Shown one piece after another: positions 23,861-31,260 of a stretch of DNA of 64,000 nt. The DNA lies in assembly GCA_049841135.1 (NCBI GenBank), contig JASGHK010000005.1, positions 2,728,001-2,792,000 of the forward strand, written 5' to 3'. A program made the translations under genes and the position numbers. A model generated the notes under the pieces. That model was not told the DNA's origin, ran no database searches, and was given only the letters and a program-made list of their open reading frames with translations. The stretch is from JACRCT01 sp049841135. Its GTDB lineage: Bacteria > Myxococcota > Myxococcia > Myxococcales > UBA5297. Position 1 is the first letter of the stretch; each line of letters begins with the position of its first letter.

Positions 23861-24417
23861 AGATTCCCGGTGCGATGGCTGGAGAGGTCCTGCGGCACGT
23901 CACCAAGTCGCCGGCCACGGTCAACTACCCGTTCGTCAAGGTCGAGATGCCGCCGGAGTTCCGCGGCAAGATGATCTTCCTGCCGGAGAAGTGCATCGGC
24001 TGTCGCCTGTGCTCCAAGGACTGCCCCGCGGGCGCGCTGACCATCAACAAGGTCGGCGACAAGCGCTTCGAGGCGGTCTTCGACCTCGACCACTGCATCT
24101 ACTGCGGCCAGTGCATCGACAGCTGCAACAAGGACGCGATCGTCGCCAGCCAGGACTTCGAGCTCGCGGCGCTGTCCCGCGCTAGCCTCAAGCTCACCTT
24201 CCATGCCCCGCCAGCCCCGCCGCCGACCGCCCTCCCCCCTGCCCCCTCCCAAACTGCGGGAGGGGGTACGATCTCGCCCTCCTCCACCCCCGGCGAAGCC
24301 GTCGCCAAGCCGGCGGAAGCGCCCAAGCCGGCCGAAGCCAAACCTGTCGAAGCGGCCCCCTCGGCAGACTCGGGACAGGCCAAGCCCGCGAACGGCACTG
24401 ATCCCAAGCCTTCTTGA
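23857..24417 (+). CDS. NuoI/HycF-like 2[4Fe-4S] subunit with low-complexity tail
   Basis: 186 residues. Two complete [4Fe-4S] motifs are visible: Cys46-49-52-56 (CIGCRLCSKDCPAG) and Cys80-83-86-90 (CIYCGQCIDSC). The gene therefore encodes the polyferredoxin subunit that delivers electrons to the small subunit, and the likely external partner is soluble ferredoxin because NuoEFG are absent. From about residue 110 the protein becomes a Pro/Ala/Glu-rich tail that includes LPPAPSQTAGGG, translated from a palindromic repeat also found in a glycosyltransferase gene near 41.6 kb. The tail overlaps the next gene out of frame, so it may be an insertion-driven extension. Confidence 0.9.
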   Translation: MKIPGAMAGEVLRHVTKSPATVNYPFVKVEMPPEFRGKMIFLPEKCIGCRLCSKDCPAGALTINKVGDKRFEAVFDLDHCIYCGQCIDSCNKDAIVASQDFELAALSRASLKLTFHAPPAPPPTALPPAPSQTAGGGTISPSSTPGEAVAKPAEAPKPAEAKPVEAAPSADSGQAKPANGTDPKPS

Positions 24418-24883
24418 GGCGCTCAAGGGCGTCGACCGGCTGGCGGTCCTGGGCGTCGGCAGCGAGCTGCGCGGCGACGACTTCGCTGGCGTGCTCGTCG
24501 CCCGCGCGGTGCAGGCCTGGGCCAAGAAGGCCCGGGTAAGGCACGTCGCCGGCTTCGAAGGCTGCGCCGCGCCCGAGAACCTGACCGGGGAGATCGCCCG
24601 GTTCCAGCCGAGCCACGTGCTCCTCGTCGACGCCGCGCACCTGGGCCAGCAGCCCGGCACGGTCGAGGTGCTCGACGCGAGCAACATCGGCGGCGTCTCG
24701 TTCTCCACGCACATGCTCCCGGCGCCCATCTTCATGGGCTATCTGGAGAAGACCGCGAAGTGCCGCGCGCTGGTGGTGGGCATCCAGCCCGCGCAGACCG
24801 ACGTGCTCGGGCCCATCTCGCCCGAGGTGCAGGAGGGCATCGCCGCGGTGGTGGACACCATCAAGGTGGCGACGACCCGGTAG
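24203..24883 (+). CDS. HycI-type hydrogenase maturation protease
   Basis: The family domain starts at about 24420 with LAVLGVGSELRGDDFAGVLVARAV, containing the first metal-binding acidic residue of the HybD/HycI fold. It continues PSHVLLVDAAHLGQQPGTVEVLD (second acidic site) and the His of SFSTHMLP. It should cleave the C-terminal tail of the large subunit after NiFe insertion. Start choice is a problem. Between the ATG at 24203 and the domain there is no other ATG, GTG or TTG in frame, yet 24203 would overlap the NuoI-like gene by 215 bases and add about 65 low-complexity residues. A CTG at 24398 would give the usual length (about 161). The protein is certain; the N-terminus is not. Confidence 0.85.
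   Translation: MPRQPRRRPPSPLPPPKLREGVRSRPPPPPAKPSPSRRKRPSRPKPNLSKRPPRQTRDRPSPRTALIPSLLEALKGVDRLAVLGVGSELRGDDFAGVLVARAVQAWAKKARVRHVAGFEGCAAPENLTGEIARFQPSHVLLVDAAHLGQQPGTVEVLDASNIGGVSFSTHMLPAPIFMGYLEKTAKCRALVVGIQPAQTDVLGPISPEVQEGIAAVVDTIKVATTR
24231..24267 (+). repeat. Palindromic GC-rich element inside the NuoI-like tail
   Basis: CCCCCTCCC (24242-24250), loop AAACTGC, GGGAGGGGG (24258-24266), preceded by CCTCCCCCCTG. The same sequence occurs inverted at 41649-41694 inside a glycosyltransferase reading frame. Both copies are translated as LPPAPSQT...AGGG, in the same frame relative to the element. Confidence 0.8.
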
Positions 24884-24956
24884 CTCCCGCGCACCTCGAA
24901 TCGGCCGGGCGGCTCTGTCGACAATGCTTGCGCCGGCGTGAGATGTTCCGCGCCGC

Positions 24957-27329
24957 ATGTTGGAGCCTTCTCCGGACGGCGACCTGAAGGTCCAGCCCGC
25001 CCTGTCGCGGCCGCCGATTCGCTGCCGGGAGGCGATGGTGGTCGCGGCGGTCGCACTCGCGGTCGCCGCCGCGTTCTATGCTCCGGTGCTCGCGGGAACG
25101 GACCGGCTGCTCTACCGCGACACCGGGCGGATGCACGCGCCGGTGAAGGAGTTCCTCGGGGCCGAGCTGCGGGCGGGCCGGTTCCCAGCCTGGAATCCGT
25201 TCCTGGGCCTGGGGATGCCGGTGGTGCCCAGCGCTGTCGACGCAGCCTTGCACCCGTTCACGCTCCTGGCCGTCGCGCTGCCCATCCACAGCGCGGTGTC
25301 GGCGTGGGTGCTGCTCTCGCACGTGCTGGCGGTAATCGGCATGTGGCTCTGGGCTCGCAGGCTGGGCGCTGGCCCGGGAGCGGCGCTGGCGGCAGGCCTG
25401 GGCTTCGGCTTCACGGGGCACCTCGTCAGCTCGACCGACAACCTGCAGTACCTGACGGCGCTCGGAGCGCTGCCGCTGCTCTTCGCGACGCTGCACCGCC
25501 TGCTGGAGGATGGGCTCACGCCGGCGAGGATCGGGGCCATGGGTGCGGCGTCGTTCCTGTGCGCCGCGGCCGGAGATCCGCAGGCCTGGGGGATCGCGCT
25601 CGTCTCGATGCCGTTCTACGCGCTCGCGATCGGGCCCAAGGAAGTGGAGCGTTCGCTCCGGCTGCGTCGGGCTATGGCGGCCTTGGCCGCTTGCGTGGTG
25701 GGCGCCTTGCCGGTGCTCATGCCGCTGGCGCTCTGGCTCCCGGAGTCGTCGCGCGCGGCGCTGAAGGCCTCCGACCGGGAGCTCTGGAACCTGAGCCCCT
25801 GGCGGCTCCTGGAGTTGGTCGTCCCGTACCTGGCCCGGGACCGGATGGGGGTACAGGTCTCGCCGCTCTACGGTGCCTTCTTCGAGTCGCTGGATCCCAT
25901 TCCCTGGGTGGCCTCCGTCTACCTCGGCGTGACGGTCTTCGCACTGGGGCTGACCGCCGCGCTGGGAGACCGACGCGCGGCCTGGCTTGCAGCGGGCGCG
26001 GTCGTCCTCCTCTGGGCAGCGATGGGGTCGCGTTCCGGTTTCGGCCAACTGGCAGCCCAGGTGCCCGTCCTGCGCTCGCTGCGCTTCTGGGAGAAGTTGG
26101 CGGTCTGGCCGGCGCTCCTCGCGAGCGCCGCGGCGGCCATCGGCATCCAGCGCGTGGAAGAGGACCGTCCGCGCGCGCGGCGGCTCGCCATCGCCGCGGC
26201 GTGCGCTGCGATGGCTTGTGTCGGTTCGTGGGCCCTGGCGCCCCGGCTGGCGGCGGCCTGGCCCGCGCGGGGCGGGAGCGCGGTCCCGGAGGTCCTGGTC
26301 GCGCAGTTGGAGGGAAACCTTGCCGACGGCTTTCTCCACGCCGGACTTCTCCTTTTGGCTTTGAGCGCCGTCACCTTCGCGGCCAGCCGCGGTTCCCTGC
26401 GGAAGACGGGGGCGGTGCTCGCGGTGCTGGTGGCTCTGGACGTCTGCGGCGCGAACGTGCGCGCCTACTTCCTGGACTCGGCCGAGGTGGACCGCCCAAC
26501 CGGCGTGCTCGCGGAGGAGCTGCGCAGGCAGCCGGGACTGCAGCGGGTGGTGACGCCGTTCGAGCCCTACGTCGGATACCAGGGACTCACCCAGAGCGAG
26601 TCCTCGAACCTCGTCGGGTCACTGTCGCTGGGGGCCGCGTGGAACGTGTCCCAGCGCATCGGCAACTTCGACTACTACACCGGGGCGGTCCCGCGTCGTC
26701 TCTACGAGGTCAACGAGTCGCTGGCGCCGAGCCGGCTGCTGCCCAACGTGGGCCTGTGGGATGTCGGTCACGCCGTAGTCCCCGCCAGCCGCGAGGCGAG
26801 CGCGGGCGTCGGCGTCCCCCGCGATGCTCCGGTGGAAGCCCTGGAGCCGAAGGTCGGCGCCCTGCTGGTGGCGGTGCGGCACCGACCGCGCGCCTATGTC
26901 GCCGGGCGCGTCGAGTCGCGCAGCCCCGAGCAGGCGCTCGCGTTCGCGCTGGACCCGGGGTCGGTCGGCGGCGATCTCACGGTGGTGGAAGCGAACGTAC
27001 CGGCTGGAGCCGAGACCGGCCGGGGGGCCGTACGCGTCGTCTCCGAGGAGCCCGCCGAGATCGCGCTCGAGGCGACCGCCGAAGGTCCCGCGCTGGTCGT
27101 GCTCAACGACGCCTATGCGCCGGGCTGGTCCGCGGAGGTGGACCGGCGCGAGGCCACGATTGTCGCGGCGAACTACCTCGTCCGAGGCGTCTTCGTCGAC
27201 GCGGGCACGCACGAGATCGTCTTCCGCTACTCCACGCCGGGCCTCACGGCGGGTCTTCTCGTGTTGGTCGCCGGCGTGGCGGGGCTTCTGGCGTGGGCGG
27301 CGCTGGCCCGGCGTCGGCGCGCCGCCTGA
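24957..27329 (+). CDS. YfhO-like polytopic membrane protein
   Basis: 790 residues with about a dozen hydrophobic helices and a C-terminal soluble domain. The N-terminal layout (FYAPVLAGTDRLLYRDTGRMHAPVKEFLG, then FPAWNPFLGLGMPVV) is that of YfhO/GtrII-type glycosyltransferase-C relatives. The C-terminal beta domain LVVLNDAYAPGWSAEVDRREATI, FVDAGTHEIVFRYSTPG and a last helix are typical of YfhO. YfhO proteins modify teichoic acids or lipids with sugars in Gram-positives; in myxobacteria their role is open. The gene stands alone, 73 bases after the hydrogenase protease gene and convergent with the SUFU genes. It could share the upstream transcript by read-through. Confidence 0.78.
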   Translation: MLEPSPDGDLKVQPALSRPPIRCREAMVVAAVALAVAAAFYAPVLAGTDRLLYRDTGRMHAPVKEFLGAELRAGRFPAWNPFLGLGMPVVPSAVDAALHPFTLLAVALPIHSAVSAWVLLSHVLAVIGMWLWARRLGAGPGAALAAGLGFGFTGHLVSSTDNLQYLTALGALPLLFATLHRLLEDGLTPARIGAMGAASFLCAAAGDPQAWGIALVSMPFYALAIGPKEVERSLRLRRAMAALAACVVGALPVLMPLALWLPESSRAALKASDRELWNLSPWRLLELVVPYLARDRMGVQVSPLYGAFFESLDPIPWVASVYLGVTVFALGLTAALGDRRAAWLAAGAVVLLWAAMGSRSGFGQLAAQVPVLRSLRFWEKLAVWPALLASAAAAIGIQRVEEDRPRARRLAIAAACAAMACVGSWALAPRLAAAWPARGGSAVPEVLVAQLEGNLADGFLHAGLLLLALSAVTFAASRGSLRKTGAVLAVLVALDVCGANVRAYFLDSAEVDRPTGVLAEELRRQPGLQRVVTPFEPYVGYQGLTQSESSNLVGSLSLGAAWNVSQRIGNFDYYTGAVPRRLYEVNESLAPSRLLPNVGLWDVGHAVVPASREASAGVGVPRDAPVEALEPKVGALLVAVRHRPRAYVAGRVESRSPEQALAFALDPGSVGGDLTVVEANVPAGAETGRGAVRVVSEEPAEIALEATAEGPALVVLNDAYAPGWSAEVDRREATIVAANYLVRGVFVDAGTHEIVFRYSTPGLTAGLLVLVAGVAGLLAWAALARRRRAA

Positions 27330-27392
27330 TCCCGCTGGACGCTGGCGACTCGCCAGGTGCCGCGGGTGCCGGGCAGTCTGCTGCGAAGGCTC

Positions 27393-28451
27393 CTATCCGA
27401 CCGTCCGCACGACCTTCTTGCGCTCGCCGTCGAGGATCTCGATGGGGATGATGCGGATGACCGCGCGCCCGGAGGGCAACGGGTAGTCGCCCCGCTTCAC
27501 CGGCAAGTCGAGGATCGCCTTCCGATCCGGCAGCGCCAGCTCCAGACCGACCGGACCCTCTTCGTCCTTGATGACGTCGGTCAGCTTGCCCGCGGTGAGC
27601 ATGGCCATGCCGCTGGGCCAGGCCATCATCGCGGTCTTCTCGAACTCCAGGCGGCCACGGATGAGGCGCTTGAGGTCGTCGAGCGCGTTGGCGGCCACGC
27701 CCAGCACCGGGAGCTCGCCGTCCACGTCCAGGCAGCCCTTGGTCGCGTAGAAGAGGTCCATCGAGGAGCCATCGCGCGCGGTGCCCTCGTCGACCTTCTT
27801 CTTGAACTCCGGATCCTCGAGCCAGCTCTCGCGGGGCAGGTCGGTGAGCATCGCCGGGTCGCGTTCGGCCGCGAGCTGGAGGAGCTTGAGCGTGTCCCAG
27901 GACTTCGTGGCGTCGTACTCGTCGTCGGTCAGTCCGACGAGCTGGATGAAGTCCACGTGCCCGTTGGGCGTGTCGACGCCCGGAAGCTGCGGATCCGCGA
28001 CGAAGGCGGCGGCTTCGAGCAAGGTCTGGCGCTCCAGCGCGATAGGCCCGTTGAGCGTGGTGTGGTGGCCGACGCCGAAGGCATTGCCGGTGCGGAAGAC
28101 GTAGCGCGCCAGGTTCTGCAGCAGCGACAGGACCCACTTCGGCGGCTCCTTCGCCGCCTCGGGGTCGACCACGCGGATGGTCATCTCGTAGCCGTAGCCG
28201 CTGACGTCCTTATTCTCCGACTCCTTGGCGTAGAGCTCGCTGTAGCCGAACGTGACGAAGTGCCAGTGCGCCCGGCCACCGAACTCGCTGCGGTAGGCGC
28301 TGATGCCGTCGAGCGGGTCGTTGCCGCCCAGCATCGCGGGCAGGACCGTGCCCCAGTGGAGCGGCTCGGTGTCGCCGTAGACCTTGCGGAGCGCCCCGTG
28401 GATGGCGTCCCAACCCGGCGACTCGGGCTCCTCGACCTTCTTCTTGGACAT
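27393..28451 (-). CDS. Suppressor-of-fused (SUFU) domain protein, paralogue 1
   Basis: 352 residues. The N-terminal SUFU domain shows LHWGTVLPAMLGGNDPLDGISAYRSE, HWHFVTFGYSELYAKE, GYGYEMTIRV, PPKWVLSLLQNLARYVF and DTPNGHVDFIQLVGLTDDE, all expected for bacterial SUFU proteins. The C-terminal 130 residues hold a second alpha/beta part ending in PLPSGRAVIRIIPIEILDGER. Bacterial SUFU proteins often act as immunity or adaptor proteins, and no function is proven for this type. It lies 18 bases downstream of a second SUFU gene and is about 60 % identical to it by eye. It has the better-preserved family motifs of the two. Confidence 0.88.
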   Translation of the reverse strand: MSKKKVEEPESPGWDAIHGALRKVYGDTEPLHWGTVLPAMLGGNDPLDGISAYRSEFGGRAHWHFVTFGYSELYAKESENKDVSGYGYEMTIRVVDPEAAKEPPKWVLSLLQNLARYVFRTGNAFGVGHHTTLNGPIALERQTLLEAAAFVADPQLPGVDTPNGHVDFIQLVGLTDDEYDATKSWDTLKLLQLAAERDPAMLTDLPRESWLEDPEFKKKVDEGTARDGSSMDLFYATKGCLDVDGELPVLGVAANALDDLKRLIRGRLEFEKTAMMAWPSGMAMLTAGKLTDVIKDEEGPVGLELALPDRKAILDLPVKRGDYPLPSGRAVIRIIPIEILDGERKKVVRTVG

Positions 28452-28469
28452 GGTGGGCTCCTGCGCGGC

Positions 28470-29507
28470 TCAGCCGATGGTGCGAACGACGCGATTGCGC
28501 TCGCGGTCGATGACATCGAAAGGGATGACTCGGATGACGGCCCGGCCAGACGGCAGCGGATAGTCGCCGCGCTTCGCTGGCACGTCGTGGACGGCCTCTC
28601 GATCGACTGGTTCGAGCGAAAGCCCGACGGGAAGCGACTGTTCGAAGACCACGGCCGTCCTCGCCCCGGGAGAAAGCCGTACGGAGCCTCCAGGCCATTC
28701 GATGATGGCCAGTCGACCGAACTCCAGACGCCCGCTGACGATTCGCTTGAGGTCGCCGATGGCATTTGCGGTCACGCCTAGAACCGCAGGCCCGCCGCGA
28801 GCGGCGAGAAAGCAGCCGTCCTTCAAGCACAGCGAGTCCATGGAGGAGCCATCCTTGGCGATGCCCTCTTCGAGCCTCCGTTGGATTTCCGGGTTCGCGA
28901 GATAGCTGCCGCGAGAAAGGTCGGTCAGCAGGGCCGGATCGTGCTCGGCGAAGAGGTCCAGCAAGCGGAGCACATCCCACGCCTTCGATGCATCGAGCTC
29001 GTCGCTGGTGAGGCCAACGAACTGAATGAACTCCACGCGTCCCCTGGGCGTGTCGATCGCCGCCAACTGCGGGTCGGTCACGAATGCCGCGGCTTCGAGC
29101 AGGGTGCTTCTGCCCAGCACCATCGGCCCGTTGAGCGGGACGGTATGGCCGTCGCCGAAGGGATTCCTGGTCCGAACGACGTAGCGCGCCAGAATCTGCA
29201 GCAGCGACGGGACCCACTCCGGCGGCTCCATCGTCGCCTCGGGATCGACCACGCGGATGGTCATCTCGTAGCCAAACCCGCTGCCGCCTGGATCCGAGGC
29301 CTTCGCGGACGGCCCGCTGTTGCCGAAGGTCACGAAGTGCCAGTGCGCCCGTCCGCCGAACTCGCTGCGGTAGGCGTGGGTGCCGCCAAGCGGGTCGTTG
29401 CCGCCGACCCAGCGGTGCGGCTCGGTGTCGCCATAGACCTTGCGGAGCGCTCCGTCGATGGCGTCCCAACCCAGCGGCTCGGGCTCCTCGACCTTCTTTC
29501 CGGGCAT
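28470..29507 (-). CDS. Suppressor-of-fused domain protein, paralogue 2 (diverging copy)
   Basis: 345 residues, a tandem duplicate of the downstream SUFU gene over its whole length. It has lost a short segment at the start of the SUFU domain (HWGTVLPAMLGGNDPL in paralogue 1 is HRWVGGNDPL here), and FVTFGYSELYAKE has become FVTFGNSGPSAKA. The C-terminal half stays close (DYPLPSGRAVIRVIPFDVID). These changes fall in the otherwise conserved core, so this copy is probably relaxed or specialised. It is first in the two-gene minus-strand operon and follows the lipoprotein gene after 21 bases. Confidence 0.85.
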   Translation of the reverse strand: MPGKKVEEPEPLGWDAIDGALRKVYGDTEPHRWVGGNDPLGGTHAYRSEFGGRAHWHFVTFGNSGPSAKASDPGGSGFGYEMTIRVVDPEATMEPPEWVPSLLQILARYVVRTRNPFGDGHTVPLNGPMVLGRSTLLEAAAFVTDPQLAAIDTPRGRVEFIQFVGLTSDELDASKAWDVLRLLDLFAEHDPALLTDLSRGSYLANPEIQRRLEEGIAKDGSSMDSLCLKDGCFLAARGGPAVLGVTANAIGDLKRIVSGRLEFGRLAIIEWPGGSVRLSPGARTAVVFEQSLPVGLSLEPVDREAVHDVPAKRGDYPLPSGRAVIRVIPFDVIDRERNRVVRTIG

Positions 29508-29528
29508 GTTCCCCTCTACTGCTGCCGG

Positions 29529-31022
29529 CTACGGATTTGGAACCAACCGCACGATGCCGGAGGCGCTGTCGAAGTTCTCGCCCTCCACCTTCAAATGCCA
29601 GTTCTCGCCCTTGAGCTGGAGCGTGGCCGCGTCGAAGTGCGCGATCTGCGGGTCGCAGCAGCTGTAGCCGAAGTTGCCGAGCGCGAGCACCTCGGCGCCG
29701 CTGCGCACCAGCCCGGAGATGTCCGGGTAGTAGACCGCCTCGCCGACGAGGTTGGTGCTGAGCGAAGAGCCCAGGAGCAGCAGCCCCGCGTCCGAGTTGC
29801 TCTTGATGCCCACCAGCAGCTGGCCGTCGTCCCAAGGCAGCAGCGTCTTGAAGGTGCTGAAGTCCGAGCTCACGGAGAAGCAGCCGGCGGAGGCGTAGGT
29901 GAGCTCGTCGAAGAGGCAGATGCGGCGGCGCTGGTCGGACGACGCGACGATCTTCCCGTCGGTGCGGCGCGCCAGGCTCGTGAACTTGAAGTGGTCGGTC
30001 GCGACCTCGGGGTGCGGCACGAACTTGATGAGCTGCCCGGTGAGCGGGTCGAAGACCGCCAGGCCGTAGGTCGGCACCGTCAGCGACTGGAACGCGCCGG
30101 CGACCCACAGCTCGCCGTCGACCGAGACCGCCATCTGGTTGGGCCCCGGCTGCGTGAACCCGGAGGCGCCGGAGTCCCACAGCGGCTTGCCGGCGTCCTC
30201 GGTCGCGAAGGTGACGGGCCGCGCCACGCCCTGGCGGCTGAAGACCTTGATGAGCTTGTTGGCTTCGGACGAGACCGCGATGTCGCCGTTGGGCAAGAGC
30301 CGGAGGTCGGAGACGCCGGTGATGTCTTCCTTGGCCGCGGCGGGGCCGAGGTACACGCCATCGGAGCCGAAGAGGTAGACGCCGCCACCGTTCGTGGCCT
30401 TGTCGCCGACCCAGTAGTTGCCGAGCACGTCGATGGTCACGCTGTCCTGGCCGACGTCACCAGGCCTGGCGACGTCGTGGACCTCGAAGGTGATGGTGTA
30501 GCGCGTGTCCTGGTAGGTCTTCGGGAAGCTGTAGCCGGACAGGCCGGTGGAGAGCGCGAAGTAGAACTTGCCGGCCTGGGTCGCGTTGGCGAGCACCACG
30601 CCGTCGGCGGGGGTCGCGGTCAGCTTGGGCGTCGAGAGCGTCGCGCCGGCGGCGTCGATGGTGCACTCGAGGGTGATCTGCGTGTTGACCGTCACCGGGG
30701 CCGAGGGACCGGTGCAGGTGACGGGGATGGTGCGGGGCCCGGCATCGACATCGGAGCCGCCTGCGTCCGGCGCTCCCGCGTCCGTGGGGACCGCCGCGTC
30801 CGAAGCCTGGCTCGCATCGAGCGCCCCCGCGTCGCGCCCGGGCGGAAGCTGGCACTCGCACCGGGAATAGGTCCCGTCGTCCTGGCAGACCTGAGCGCCC
30901 TGGCGGCTGTCGGGGCAGGTGCAGGAGCGGCTCGCTCCCGTCACGCAGAGCGCGGTCTTGCCGCAGCCGGCGAGCAGGTGGAGGCAGGCGACGGCGAGGA
31001 GGGACAGGCGGGAGGGGAACAT
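29529..31022 (-). CDS. Secreted lipoprotein with Cys-rich N-terminus and beta-propeller-like domain
   Basis: 497 residues. The signal peptide ends in a lipobox (LHLLAGC, Cys20). Next is a Cys-rich piece (CVTGASRSCTCPDSRQGAQVC and CECQLPP) of the kind seen in many myxobacterial surface lipoproteins. A DAG/DAS linker follows, then an Ig-like stretch, then about 300 residues of repeating blades (LRLLPNGDIAVSSEANKLIKVF, QMAVSVDGELWVAGAF, LARRTDGKIVASSDQ) that read as an NHL/SMP-30-like beta-propeller. It is likely anchored in the outer membrane. Ligand unknown. It is probably co-transcribed with the two SUFU genes 21 bases downstream. Confidence 0.78.
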   Translation of the reverse strand: MFPSRLSLLAVACLHLLAGCGKTALCVTGASRSCTCPDSRQGAQVCQDDGTYSRCECQLPPGRDAGALDASQASDAAVPTDAGAPDAGGSDVDAGPRTIPVTCTGPSAPVTVNTQITLECTIDAAGATLSTPKLTATPADGVVLANATQAGKFYFALSTGLSGYSFPKTYQDTRYTITFEVHDVARPGDVGQDSVTIDVLGNYWVGDKATNGGGVYLFGSDGVYLGPAAAKEDITGVSDLRLLPNGDIAVSSEANKLIKVFSRQGVARPVTFATEDAGKPLWDSGASGFTQPGPNQMAVSVDGELWVAGAFQSLTVPTYGLAVFDPLTGQLIKFVPHPEVATDHFKFTSLARRTDGKIVASSDQRRRICLFDELTYASAGCFSVSSDFSTFKTLLPWDDGQLLVGIKSNSDAGLLLLGSSLSTNLVGEAVYYPDISGLVRSGAEVLALGNFGYSCCDPQIAHFDAATLQLKGENWHLKVEGENFDSASGIVRLVPNP

Positions 31023-31065
31023 GCCGCCAGTCTACTTCCGGCGGATGGCGTGGCGGGTGGTGAAC

Positions 31066-31248
31066 TCAGGCCGCCTTGGCCGGCGATGGGGGCTCGTCCT
31101 GCTGCTCCGCGGCCGCATCGGGCTCGGCGGGCCTCGGCGCCGCTCCTGCCTCGAGCGCGGCCCAACGTTGCTCGAGCGAGGCGATGGAGTCGAGGTCGGT
31201 CTCGCCAGCGACCCGCAGGAAGCGGATGGCGAACGGCTGGGTGCTCAT
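31066..31248 (-). CDS. Small hypothetical protein
   Basis: 60 residues from MSTQPFAIRFLRVAGE; an ATG three bases upstream is also possible. It is acidic with a short amphipathic helix (DSIASLEQRWAAL) and a Pro/Ala tail. It begins 13 bases after the stop of the anti-sigma/FecR gene, in the same direction, which suggests a small third member of that operon. No family recognised. Confidence 0.45.
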   Translation of the reverse strand: MSTQPFAIRFLRVAGETDLDSIASLEQRWAALEAGAAPRPAEPDAAAEQQDEPPSPAKAA

Positions 31249-31260
31249 CAAACGTCCCGC

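Noticed and set aside
14416..24883. A respiratory complex I (nuo) operon
   Set aside because: The large subunit has both CxxC nickel pairs, a HycI-type protease ends the operon, and NuoE, F and G are absent.
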